NCBI RefSeq assembly: GCF_001039355.2
Contig: NW_019773537.1
Coordinates: forward strand, 192,499-227,287
DNA length: 34,789 nucleotides
Source: Lingula anatina
Taxonomy: Eukaryota > Brachiopoda > Lingulata > Lingulida > Lingulidae
Direction: 5' to 3'
A model generated the notes under the pieces. It was not told the DNA's origin, made no database searches, and was given only the letters and a program-made list of their open reading frames with translations. Position numbers and translations under genes: made by a program. Below, one piece after another: positions 1-9,292 of this stretch. How positions within the stretch are numbered: the stretch's first letter is position 1; the number at the start of each line of letters is the position of its first letter.

Positions 1-2
1 TG

Positions 3-39
<37 letters not shown>

Positions 40-40
40 G
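1..40. repeat. (CA)n microsatellite
   Basis: Alternating CA at the window edge, just past the donor of the exon at 50-161. The same tract, interrupted, occurs at 31716-31772 next to the homologous exon. Confidence 0.9.
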
Positions 41-49
41 TGGACCTAC

Positions 50-161
50 TAGAAGATACAGCCATAAATGATCATCTTTCCCAGTCTGGGCTCTATTGGC
101 AACTTGGCCAGGATTCTCCCAAGAGGGGTCAACTCATTGTTCCTGTCCAGGGCACCCATCT
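50..161 (-). CDS. DHX9: DHX9 exon: post-core region, ends ..GCIFY
   Basis: Encodes [20 protein letters not shown] and ends in [10 protein letters not shown]. The acceptor is TTTTAG and the donor TA|GTAGGT (phase 2). It matches the human DHX9 block after the RecA2 domain. The next exon lies beyond the window edge. It is duplicated at 31785-31896. Confidence 0.88.
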
Positions 162-3100
162 CTAAAATTCAGACATTAAATCAAGAGTTTTCAAAAACGT
201 TTTTGATAACCTATAAGAAACAACAAAAATTATGTTTTTTTTAGTTGAAGTTAGTTTCAGTATTTGACATGACACTGTTTATGTTGAGGCAATTAATATA
301 TGAATAGGAATCCTGTGTTATTATAAATAAGTGAAAAAAAAAAAAAAAAAAAAACGAGCATGACAGTTTGCTAAAGGCAGACTCAAGCATTGCAAACCTT
401 TCAGTAAAGCTTCAGCTTCAATGACTGCATCAATAGGTGGGGGTTCCACAGCTTTGGCCAAGAAAGGACCAATCTCTCCAAGCCTCAGTAACTTGATGCT
501 CAGTGCCAATTCATGAAGTGGTGTACGGAAAATCTCAGGGGTTGTGTGCTGTTCTAATCTAAATTTGGCAAAATGGTCATCAAATTTTCAAAAAGCTTTA
601 GATGCTTTTATATTACTTTTGCAAAACACAATTAAAACAAATAAAATTAATCTAAATGAACAGCTTTTATTTTTCATACTTCATATATTAATTAATCAAT
701 GATATATTACTTAATGCCATACAATATGATCTCATCTATGAAAATATCCCAAAAAGCAATTTCAAGTATCAAATGAGAAAAACTGTTAAACTGTCAATCA
801 TTCATAGAATGTCTTAATTACTTTGATAGTTGTACAACTAATCTCTTTGTCTATCCCATACCTTTCATATCTGGCTCTACTACACAAGTGGAAGCAGAAC
901 CCTGGTCTAACACGTCCTGCCCTCCCCCTCCTTTGTTCTAGGTTTGTCTTGGAGGCCCACACAGTGGCATAGTTTGTCATGTTATTATGGGATGTAAACA
1001 GCTTCATTTTGGCTCTGGAAATAACAGATCATTAGTATGAGATGTTAGCTGGCACATTTTTGACAAAGTTAAGGACATTTTGAATTGAAAAATAGTGATC
1101 ATTGCAGGTCACTGGAGACAAATCAGAGCTACATTTTGTCTCTAGAATGAAATATTTTATACTAAATCAATGTGAAATTTGTTGTATTTTTCTGCCAGTG
1201 ATCCAAATTTATATTACAAATGCTAAAGCCATAATCAAATTTATTTGAATATTACACCTCTCTTTGCCTTTTCAACATTTCATCATTTGAAAATAAATCA
1301 TGCTTCATTTATCTATTATAATTCATTACTTTTTTCATACTTAATTCTATTGTCACTAGCTTACTTGCAAGAGTCAATGACATAAACAACATCATTGATA
1401 GTGATACTGGTCTCAGCAATGTTGGTGGACAGAATGATCTGAAATAAGTGAAAATATTAGCTACATTAACCTAGACCAAACAATGCTGATGGACATATAT
1501 TGAAAACGTAATTGTTCTATAATGGTGAGATATATAATAAATATCATAATATGTCAAATTACTTAACTTTAAAGACTCCTATTATGCAATTCACAATTCT
1601 ACATAAGCACAAGCAGATAAACAAAATAAAACACATTTATTTGTATTCAACTACCCCTACCTTTGTAACACCTTCAGGTACTGGCTCAAAAACCTTGTGT
1701 TGGTCTTCCCTTGGGATTTGGGAATGAAGTGGAAGCAGACGATATGCAGGGCCACCTGAAAGACAAACTTTTATGTGTAAACCAACTGATGTAAATATAA
1801 TAGTTTTTACTTTGAAAAGTTAAAATGTATAGAAAAAACTAAACAGAAGGGACATTTCTGCATTTTACTGAAATAATTCAAACATACAGTGCAGGGGCGG
1901 ATTTAGGCCGTCTTCTGGGTCTTCCGGAAGACGGTCAGATTTTCAAGTTTACATTGACAGGTATCTATTTTTTTTTCTGTCGGAAGACGATCAAAAATGG
2001 AGGATGGATCAACAAAGATAATTTGGAAGACTCTCAGAAAATATCTCTTGATCCGCCCCTGCAGTGTCATATAAATATTCTGTGTAAAATACACTTCAAT
2101 GTTATCAAATTAGTTTAAACAAACATCTTCATTAAATCGCTGCCTCATCATCTTCAATATCTAAGTATTAACAATAAAAATACTCATACTGTACTACTCC
2201 ACGATAAGGTCAATAATTTTTTTTCAATCAAATGTATTTGCTGTTTGTTCTCTTACCAAACTCTGGGTGCTCTGACAGGTGTCTGTGTAAGGCAAATATC
2301 AGGTTCCACCCTGGGAGAAATATCAAGATGGCACCAGGGATACCAAGGTTCTTGATATACTTGCAAAGTGCCTGGAATATATCATAATTGTCAATATTAT
2401 AATAATATAATAAATGATACCTGCAATACATATAAATTTGGTGTTTTTCAGCAGGGGTTTACCTAGGTTTTGGAGTACAAGGAGTCCAAAATGTGAATGT
2501 GTAATTTGGTCTGTTCCTGAGAGAATGTCAAATTTTATAGATGGTTTTATGGTACGTGTGTAGTATGTAAATCAGTACATCAAAGAAATAAGATTCAATT
2601 TAAAAATCCACATAATAAAATTGTACTAGCTTTACACCATTTAGTTCCAACACACACAAACACACACACTTGCTGTATTTTAATAATTTCTTTCAAGTAT
2701 ATTTAGCTTTGCAAGTAGAATCATACACGCTTCAATAAGTTCAAATGACATCTCTTTCTGCTTTTCAATAATTTCTTTAAACTAAAATTATCTCAGTAAC
2801 TATAATCTTACACACCTCAATAAGTTCAAATGACATCTCTTTCTCACTCAGCATGGCCATGGCTCTTCTAGTTGTGTCATTATAATCTGATGAAATCATC
2901 ATATTGCAATTTTCCTAAGTAGTAGAAGGATATAGTATAGCAATATATGCTTACATATAGCATAGCATACATAGCATAATACATAACTTAAGATAACATA
3001 ACAACATAGACTAAAATGTAACAAAACAAATGATGAATTAATAGGTTTGACATTTTTACGGAAAATAAATGGATAAAACTATAACCAATGACTACCTCTT

Positions 3101-3365
3101 TCTCCCCTTCTTCATCCGCAATGTCATCTTTGTCCCGCTTCTTCTTGTTGGAAGGTGGAGGAATAAAGTTCAACATCTGGACACAATCTTCCAAGTAATA
3201 GTCTGTAATCATCATAATAGTTCATCATAAATATGTTCCATAACCTGTATCTTCCTGATAATGTATTTTCAATAATAATGTTTATATATGCATCAGGAAA
3301 TTGTGATGGTTCGATATTTATTCAACTTTATTTTACATGTAGACAGTAACTTTTAGACTAATCTG

Positions 3366-3407
<42 letters not shown>

Positions 3408-5464
3408 TGGGGGGTGCACGCATCAACATCATTAAAATAGGAAACAAGAAGTAATAATAATAGAAAATGTTTACTGCCACAAAGTCCACAAACTTAACAC
3501 AGTATCTGATAATGTTTTCAAGTAACCCCAAGACTACACCCTGAATACCTTGAACAGGGAACAGTCTGCCATGGACTTCTACAACTTCCACTGAGCCAAA
3601 GTAGTCAGTGAATAAGGTTGTGTCCACAGTGGCGGACATAATGACAATACGGAGATCGTTGTAAACATGGACCATGTCTCGTAACATCACCATCAAGAAA
3701 TCGGTCTGTAAATAGACATTTTACACTTTGTTATTGTTTTAAATATGAAAATGTAAGTTTTATTTCTATCATTTAAAAAACATAAACACCAAGTAAAATG
3801 GAAAATACTAATTACTAAATAATAACACAATTATGTAACCATTTAATTTCTTTTTTCGCATTTGATAAAATAACACAGTACTATTTGCCTAATACTTTCC
3901 ATTTTTAAAATCAATGTAAAATCTAACTAAAAAAAATGGATTCAGTTTTAAAACTGAGATCTCTCTTTCACAGTGGTGTTGTATGAAGTTGATTAATTAA
4001 AAATATGTGAAGATATTTTGGTATGTAGCATTTCTTACATTAAGATCCCTTTCATGTACTTCATCCACAATAACATGGGAAACACCTCGCAAACCATTCT
4101 CCAGTTTTCTCAGTAATGTGCCTTGAAATAAAGTGACTGCATTAAAAATTTCATATAATATGCTCTCTTCGTCGCCTTTATTTAAAGTAAGTTTTTCAAA
4201 TATTGTTTAAACATTCATTATGATAGCAATTTTCAGATTTTTACAAATTTAATTCAAAAGTGATCATCACACAGTACATGTCATGATCATAATACACTTT
4301 AAATAGTAGGTCATATTTCATCAAAACAGCCGTCTTTCTCTGTAAGTTAATTTTAATAAAATTATGCATACATGTGTTTTAAGCGCCTAGAGTTAACTTA
4401 CCAACAGTACAGCGATGGCGACGACAGACGCAGGTGATGGCAATATGTACAGACACATCTGTGTCTGTACATAATAAAAATACTCATACTATACTACTCC
4501 ACGATAAGGTCAATAATTTTTATCAATCAAAATCATTTGCTGTTAGGCTTCTTACCAAACTCTGGGTGCTCTGACAGGTGTCTGTGTAAGGCAAATATCA
4601 GGTTCCACCCTGGGAGAAATATCAAGATGGCACCAGGGATACCAAGGTTCTTGATATACTTGCAAAGTGCCTGGAATATATCATAAATTTCAATATTAAT
4701 AATATAATACACAACACCTGCAATACATATAAGTTTGGTGTTTTGTCAGCAGAGATTTACCATGGTTTTTAAGTACAAGGAATCCAAAATGTAAATGTGT
4801 TATTTTTGGTCAGTTCTTGAGGTAGTTGGTTTTATGGTAGTGTGTAAATTAGTTCAACAAACAAATGGGTTTCATTTTAAAATGCACATAATGCTTTTTA
4901 ACTAGAATCACACTCACCTCAATAAGTTCAAATGACATCTCTTTCTCACTCAGCATGGCCATGGCTCTTCTAGTTGTGTCATTATAATCTGATGAAATCA
5001 TCATATTGCAATTTTCCTAAGTGATAGAAGTATATAATATAGCAATACATGTTCACATGGCATATCATATAATAACATATCATAACACAAAAAGCATAAC
5101 ATAACACAACAACACAAACCAGAACGTAACAAAACAAATATGTTTAACACTTTTTACAGAAAATCAGTGGATAAAAATATGTAACCAATGACTACCTCTT
5201 TCTCTCCTTCTTCATCCACAATGTCATCTTTGTCCCGTTTCTTCTTGTTGGATGGTGGAGGAATAAAGTTCAACATCTGGACACAATCTTCCAAGTAATA
5301 GTCTGTAATTATCATAATGATTCATCATAAATATGTTCCATAACCTGTAACTTCCTGATAATGTATTTTCAATAATAATGTTTATATATGCATCAGGAAA
5401 TTGTGATGGTTTGATATTTATTCAACTTTATTTTACATGTAGACAGTAATTTTTAGACAAATCT

Positions 5465-5505
<41 letters not shown>

Positions 5506-6990
5506 TGAGGGGTGCACGCATCAACATCATTAAAATAGGAAACAAGAGGTAATAATGACAGAAAATGTTTACTGCTACAAAATCCACAAACGTAACACAG
5601 TATCTGATCTTGTTTTCAAGTAACCCCAAGACTACACCCTCAATACCTTGCACAGGGAATAGTCTGCCATGGACTTCTACAACTTCCACTGAGCCAAAGT
5701 AGTCAGTGAATAAGGTTGTGTCCACAGTGGCGGACATAATGACAATACGGAGATCTTTGTAAACATGGACCATGTCGCGTAACATCACCATCAAGAAATC
5801 GGTCTGTAAACAGACATTTAACATTTTTTATGGTTTTAAAAATGATAATGTAAGTTTTATTTTTATCATTAAAAAAACATAAAAACCAAGTAAAATGGAA
5901 AATACTAATTACTAAATAATAACACAATTATGTAACCATTTAATTTCTTTTTTCGCATTTGATAAAATAACACAGTACTATTTGCCTAATACTTTCCATT
6001 TTTAAAATCAATGTAAAATGTAGCTAAAAAAAATGGATTCAGTTTTAAAACTGAGATCTCTCTTTCACAGTGGTGTTGTATGAAGTTAATTAATTAAAAA
6101 TATGTGAAGATATTTTGGTATGTAGCATTTCTTACATTAAGATCCCTTTCATGTACTTCATCCACAATAACATGGGAAACACCTCGCAAACCATTCTCCA
6201 GTTTTCTCAGTAATGTGCCTTGAAATAAAGTGACTGCATTAAAAATTTCATATAATATGCTCTCTTCGTCGCCTTTATTTAAAGTAAGTTTCTCAAATAT
6301 TGTTTAAACATTCATTATGATAGCAATTTTCAGATTTTTACAAATTTAATTCAAAAGTGATCAGCACACAGTACATGTCATGATCATAATACACTTTAAA
6401 TAGTAGGTCATATTTCATCAAAACAGCTTTCTCTGTAAGTTGATTTTAATAAAATTATGCATACAGGTGTTTTAAGCGCCTAGAGTTAACTTACCAACAG
6501 TACAGTATAAGATGGCACCATATGATATAAACATGTAAAGTTAAATATCTTACCAACAGTACAGTATAAGATGACACCATATGATATAAACATGTAAAGT
6601 TAAATATCTTACCAACAGTACAGTATAAGATGGCACCATATGATATAAACATGTGGAGTTAAATATCTTACCAACAGTACAGTATAAGATGACACCATAT
6701 GATATAAGCATGTGGAGTTAAATATCTTACCAACAGTACAGTATAAGATGGCACCATATGATATAAACATGTGGAGTTAAATATCTTACCAACAGTACAG
6801 TATAAGATGGCACCATATGATATAAGCATGTGGAGTTAAATATCTTACCAACAGTACAGTATAAGATGGCACCATATGGTCGTGGCAGCACAGATTCAAA
6901 TCTCACGCTGTAGCCACAACTCACACCAAGGTTTTCTGACCTCTCATTGGCTACTCTTTCTGCAATGGACACTGCGCTGATTCTTCTGGG
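50..6990 (-). CDS. DHX9: DHX9-like RNA helicase, core exons (copy 1, partial)
   Basis: Sixteen exons are read on the minus strand from 6990 to 50, all with GT donors and AG acceptors in compatible phase. Together they cover the DExH core from motif Ia ([12 protein letters not shown] is on the preceding exon) through DEVH (motif II), SAT (III), the LIFLPGW block, [11 protein letters not shown] (V) and [12 protein letters not shown] (VI) to the start of the region after the core. Family knowledge: DHX9 unwinds RNA and DNA duplexes and works in transcription, RNA processing and nucleic-acid sensing. Human DHX9 has the same blocks in the same order, including GKTTQVPQF, NTDFL and [14 protein letters not shown]. 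The five exons at 2257-4121 are repeated at 4556-6218. The gene runs off the left edge. The orthology is secure; the intactness of the gene is not. Confidence 0.9.
398..558 (-). CDS. DHX9: DHX9 exon: [13 protein letters not shown] block
   Basis: Begins [20 protein letters not shown] and continues through [20 protein letters not shown] to EAEALLK, as in human DHX9. The acceptor is AAATTTAG and the donor AAAG|GTTTGC. A poly(T) tract in gene sense lies in the downstream intron. It is duplicated at 32121-32281. Confidence 0.9.
862..1014 (-). CDS. DHX9: DHX9 exon: motif VI
   Basis: Encodes [18 protein letters not shown] and then [28 protein letters not shown] is helicase motif VI, which supplies the arginine finger. 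The acceptor is TTTCCAG and the donor GAAAG|GTATGG. It is duplicated at 32581-32733. Confidence 0.92.
1365..1438 (-). CDS. DHX9: DHX9 exon: motif V
   Basis: Encodes [20 protein letters not shown] followed by [16 protein letters not shown] is motif V of DEAH/RHA helicases. The acceptor is TATTTCAG and the donor TGCAA|GTAAGC. It is duplicated at 33098-33171. Confidence 0.92.
1661..1755 (-). CDS. DHX9: DHX9 exon: [10 protein letters not shown] block
   Basis: Encodes [18 protein letters not shown] and ends EPVPEGVTK, part of RecA domain 2. The acceptor is TTTCAG|GTGG and the donor AAG|GTAGGG. It is duplicated at 33437-33531. Confidence 0.92.
1892..2061. mobile_element. 170-bp hAT-like MITE in a DHX9 intron
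   Basis: Ends in inverted repeats CAGGGGCGGAT..ATCCGCCCCTG and is flanked by direct CAGTG at 1887-1891 and 2062-2066. There is no coding capacity; an internal GGAAGACG motif occurs in both halves. The homologous intron near 33665 has an empty site (TACATTGTCAT), which confirms the ends. The CAGGGGCGGAT termini resemble hAT-type elements; the family is inferred. Confidence 0.75.
2257..2371 (-). CDS. DHX9: DHX9 exon: LIFLPGWN block (duplicate A)
   Basis: Encodes [20 protein letters not shown], then [18 protein letters not shown]. This is the start of RecA2 in DHX9. The acceptor is TTCCAG and the donor TTTG|GTAAGA (phase 1). The second copy is at 4556-4670 and has the same length. Confidence 0.9.
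2671..2844 (-). repeat. Decayed ~85-bp duplication of exon end and donor
   Basis: The last ~30 nt of the exon ending at 2816 (AAAGAGATGTCATTTGAACT and on) recur about 85 bp further into the intron at 2731-2760. The donor there has decayed from GAGGTGTGT to GAAGCGTGT. A shared TAATTATT-like stretch upstream supports duplication of a whole unit. The copy is missing from duplicate B. Confidence 0.7.
2816..2914 (-). CDS. DHX9: DHX9 exon: acidic linker to FELIE (duplicate A)
   Basis: Encodes [20 protein letters not shown] and ends [11 protein letters not shown]. It corresponds to the RecA1-RecA2 linker of DHX9 (..EKETPFELIE). The donor is GAG|GTGTGT. A decayed second copy of this exon end lies about 85 bp into the intron. 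The other exon copy is 4918-5016. Confidence 0.88.
3096..3202 (-). CDS. DHX9: DHX9 exon: DYYLEDC and charged linker (duplicate A)
   Basis: Encodes [20 protein letters not shown] and then a [16 protein letters not shown] stretch. It matches the DHX9 segment YFLEDCIQM..FVPPPK and its basic/acidic insert. The donor is GAG|GTAGTC. The other copy is 5196-5302, with one A/V difference. Confidence 0.9.
3366..3406. repeat. (TG)n microsatellite
   Basis: Uninterrupted TG dinucleotides in the intron after the motif III exon of duplicate A. The duplicate B counterpart is at 5466-5503. Confidence 0.95.
3549..3705 (-). CDS. DHX9: DHX9 exon: motif III SAT (duplicate A)
   Basis: Encodes [20 protein letters not shown], then [17 protein letters not shown] and GRLFPVQ. 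SAT is motif III, which couples ATP hydrolysis to unwinding. The acceptor is TTTACAG and the donor CAAG|GTATTC. A (TG)n microsatellite lies in the downstream intron. The other copy is 5647-5803, with one N/K difference. Confidence 0.92.
4039..4121 (-). CDS. DHX9: DHX9 exon: DEVH motif II (duplicate A)
   Basis: Encodes [20 protein letters not shown] followed by EVHERDLN. The Walker B box reads DEVH, where vertebrate DHX9 has DEIH. The acceptor is TTTCAAG|GC and the donor AAT|GTAAGA. The other copy is 6136-6218. Confidence 0.92.
4416..4473. repeat. Filler with 12-bp palindrome at duplication junction
   Basis: Sequence in neither flanking copy. It starts with a GATGGCGACGACAGACGC-like stretch and ends with a perfect inverted repeat, TGTACAGACACA, TC, TGTGTCTGTACA, immediately before copy B begins. 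Confidence 0.75.
4556..4670 (-). CDS. DHX9: DHX9 exon: LIFLPGWN block (duplicate B)
   Basis: Second copy of the exon at 2257-2371, encoding the same [14 protein letters not shown] peptide with the same phase-1 donor. It is the most 3' exon, in gene sense, of duplicate B. Confidence 0.88.
4918..5016 (-). CDS. DHX9: DHX9 exon: acidic linker to FELIE (duplicate B)
   Basis: Second copy of 2816-2914. The donor here is the stronger GAG|GTGAGT, and the extra decayed exon-end copy seen in the downstream intron of duplicate A is absent. Confidence 0.87.
5196..5302 (-). CDS. DHX9: DHX9 exon: DYYLEDC and charged linker (duplicate B)
   Basis: Second copy of 3096-3202. It reads [11 protein letters not shown] where duplicate A reads [11 protein letters not shown]. 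Splice sites and length are unchanged. Confidence 0.88.
5466..5503. repeat. (TG)n microsatellite
   Basis: Duplicate B counterpart of the tract at 3366-3406, slightly shorter. Confidence 0.95.
5647..5803 (-). CDS. DHX9: DHX9 exon: motif III SAT (duplicate B)
   Basis: Second copy of 3549-3705. It reads [19 protein letters not shown] where duplicate A has VYNDLRI. The (TG)n tract in the following intron is duplicated with it, at 5466-5503. Confidence 0.9.
6136..6218 (-). CDS. DHX9: DHX9 exon: DEVH motif II (duplicate B)
   Basis: Second copy of 4039-4121, with identical residues including DEVH. It is the first exon, in gene sense, after the 59-bp splice-donor array at 6491-6900. Confidence 0.9.
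6491..6900 (-). repeat. 59-bp x7 tandem array of exon end plus splice donor
   Basis: Units start at 6491, 6550, 6609, 6668, 6727, 6786 and 6845. In gene sense each unit carries ~30 nt of the exon end (ATATGGTGCCATC..TGTTG) followed by GTAAG and ~25 nt of intron. Only the unit at 6845 is joined to the full exon. Seven intact donors lie in series; 59 is not a multiple of 3, so most downstream donors would shift the frame. Confidence 0.93.
6849..6990 (-). CDS. DHX9: DHX9 exon: motif Ia, [13 protein letters not shown]
   Basis: Encodes [20 protein letters not shown], then [19 protein letters not shown] and ILYCTV. It completes motif Ia (TQ|PRR) from the exon ending ..VVITQ. The acceptor is TTTTCTAG and the donor GTTG|GTAAG (phase 1). 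Its 3' end and donor are copied in tandem downstream, so which of seven donors is used cannot be read from sequence. Confidence 0.92.
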
Positions 6991-7998
6991 CTAGAAAAAA
7001 AAGGAATACAAAATTTTTAACAGACAATGAAATTTTAATTTCTATTTAAAAATAGAAAAAAATTCATACATTTAAGTTAAGAAGACATGGCATTTTGAAA
7101 GAAAAACGTTTTTTTTAGCTTTGATATCATTTTTAGACAGATTTTCCTTCATTTTACCACAACCAATTGCATACTATTTAACCAACTTGATTCAAATGAA
7201 AATTTTAATAATCTATCCATGAACAAATTCCTGATCGATAACTCATAATAAATACCACAAACACATAACGAGTTTTCAGAATTAATTACCTCATCAGTCC
7301 TCCTTCCCCCAACCCCCAATTAAGATACAAAGGTTAAGGGTAAACGGAAAGTTTATCTTCTAAATGTAAAAAAGTACTCAATTAATTTTTTGTAAAAAAT
7401 TAGAGCACACTTTGAGGGTAATACATGAGCACAATTTATATACACTCCAAGTTAAATAAAACTAGCAGAAACAGTGCAGTAGGACTCAACAGATATTTGA
7501 ATTCAGTATAAACTACTAGTATCCCGGTCTGACCTATAATTGAAAGAGTAATTTGTAACACCTTAGGTTTTTGCCCGCATCTTTGTCATGAAACATAGTG
7601 CCAAAACAGCACTGATAAAAAATGTATTTGACACTGGATTTTGTGGAGACTCAAAACACTCAATGGTTAAACCAATAAAACTAACAGACTAACTGACAAA
7701 GCCTTTGTTGTTGCTTTGGTTGTCTAAATAAAAATAGCAAACATGACATTTCAAAATAGCATATATTGACATTTCAGTGTCACACAGACAAAAGGTACAT
7801 ACAGGTATTAATATGTTATTTTAATTGTTATCAATCATGCTGTAATGGTTTATGATAGCTGTCAAATTCCAATCTTCCTCACCCAAACAATTGTTGGTAA
7901 TCAAAACGCATGACTATCCTACAACAACAATCGCAAACAGGTCATATGGTATATTGTGTCCCCACTGGGTGAGCATTGGGTGCTGAAATGTCATGTGC
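6991..7998. other. Unassigned non-coding stretch
   Basis: AT-rich sequence between the motif Ia exon of the helicase and the putative promoter of the plus-strand gene. No exon with conserved residues, transposon end or RNA gene was recognised on either strand. Confidence 0.6.
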
Positions 7999-8040
7999 TA
8001 TAAATAGTAACAGGAATTTCCACTTTGAAGAAATAGAAAG
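7999..8040 (+). promoter_or_regulatory. Candidate promoter: TATA, kappaB-like and IRF-like motifs
   Basis: TATAAATAG at 7999-8007, GGAATTTCC (fits GGRNNYYCC) at 8013-8021 and GAAATAGAAAG (fits GAAANNGAAA) at 8030-8040. They lie ~900 bp upstream of the death-fold ORF and ~175 bp before a consensus donor at 8215. The motifs are short and could arise by chance in AT-rich DNA. Confidence 0.35.
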
Positions 8041-8214
8041 TATTGATTTTAAAACATTTTGCCTGGTTAAATTGTAATAAAAATCACATATTTAAGTAAA
8101 AATATTCAGACACTTTCTTGAGGACCCAGAGATGGTGAATTGGCATTAAATTTGACCAAACTGTCACAGACAGTTTATTAAAATTCACCTGTAGAAGGAG
8201 AGGCAAAAAGCAAG
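8041..8214 (+). other. Candidate 5' UTR exon of death-fold gene
   Basis: Ends at a near-perfect 5' splice site (AAGCAAG|GTGAGT), and a matching acceptor (CTCTCTTGCAG) ends at 8916, 18 bp before the start codon. The start of the exon is inferred from the TATA motif only. Confidence 0.35.
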
Positions 8215-8865
8215 GTGAGTTAAAACTTTCGTTGCTTACAGCTATAATTGTTGAATGTAACAAAACCTGTTTGAGACCAGGTGTTATCCATATAGGAGAG
8301 GATAAAACCCTATTAACTAATAATTTACTATAAGAAATGTATTGAGATAATGGCAGAGCCAAATATTAATGCACTTAATGGTGATAATGTAATGGTATAA
8401 CATGTACTGTGTTTACTGGATTCAGAGACATTAATGGCATCATTTTTTTCCACCTCCTGCGATGAAGGAAGATATATGTTTTATTGGCATTGGTTAGTTT
8501 GTTTGCAAAATCAATAAAAATATTCAGATAAAATATTATTCAGTAGTAAAATTACTGATCTATGTAATGTGTTTACTTTATAAGTCTTGTGTATTACCTC
8601 ACCAGACCAGCTTTTTCTGAATCTAAATATCTTTTACATATATACATGCATTGGCTTCAAATTTTAAATAAATATCTAAAAACAAACAAAACAGGTCTCA
8701 TTTGTTGACATTTCACGCCTGAAACACCAATGTGCCAGTTGAGAAAACCTGTCATACCTTAAGATAGCAAGGGGATTTTTTTTTGTTTACGAAACTGAAA
8801 TGAAGGTGTTTTTTCCAGCACATAGGGTGACAGGGAAATCATCCAATAAAAGACAAATTAATGTG

Positions 8866-8873
8866 AGTATAAG
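8866..8873 (+). promoter_or_regulatory. Alternative TATA-like box
   Basis: A TATAAG-type sequence in GAGTATAAGAGG about 65 bp upstream of the start codon, with CCAAT at about 8843. It would support a leaderless-intron transcript instead of the spliced 5' UTR model. Confidence 0.25.
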
Positions 8874-8934
8874 AGGACCCACATCAACCTAACTTTATTA
8901 TTGATCTCTCTTGCAGTCATCTAATTGACCAGAC

Positions 8935-9292
8935 ATGGATTGCCTTACCACTGACAGTACTGGATTATATGGCAAGTGCGAAAGTTCACAAGAAGTACAT
9001 GATAAGTTGCTCACAAGAATAAAAGATGAGCTCACTACTGATAACTTTAAAAATATCAAACAACATCTAAGGAAGCCATTAGGGGCTAGTGTATCAGACG
9101 AAAATGACAAGTTGGCACTTCTCAATCGCCTTGAAGAAGTAGAATTCATCTCTTTGGGAAATTATGATGCCCTTAAGAAGTTGCTCAAGAATGCTGAATG
9201 CCCCAGATTATGTGATACCATTGAGGAGGCTGAAAAGCGCATTCAGCGATTAGAAAAGAAGGCCAGGAAAAAAAGGAAAAAAGACAAGCAAG
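8935..9292 (+). CDS. Exon 1: death-effector-like domain
   Basis: Starts MDCLTTDSTG; the start has G at -3 and +4. The pattern LLTRIKDELTTDNFKNIKQH, then LLNRLEEVEFISLGNYDAL and KKLLKNAECPRL, has the helix spacing of a DED (LL..I...L..... FERLEE.G.L...N...LK.LL). It ends in a highly basic, NLS-like tail. The donor is CAAG|GTTGGT. Confidence 0.75.

Larger units (their letters stand above)
2168..4415. repeat. Direct segmental duplication, copy A
   Basis: About 2.2 kb holding five helicase exons and four introns, repeated at about 4474-6504 with exons of identical length. Intron sequence is also closely similar. Copy A ends inside the first unit of the 59-bp splice-donor repeat. Confidence 0.88.
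4474..6504. repeat. Direct segmental duplication, copy B
   Basis: Second copy of 2168-4415. It is shorter mainly because intron material (for example the exon-end duplication near 2731) is absent. It runs directly into the 59-bp array at 6491. Confidence 0.88.

Noticed and set aside
8084-8362. 92-codon minus-strand open frame
   Set aside because: No splice context, no recognisable residues, and it overlaps the candidate 5' UTR exon and intron of the plus-strand gene.
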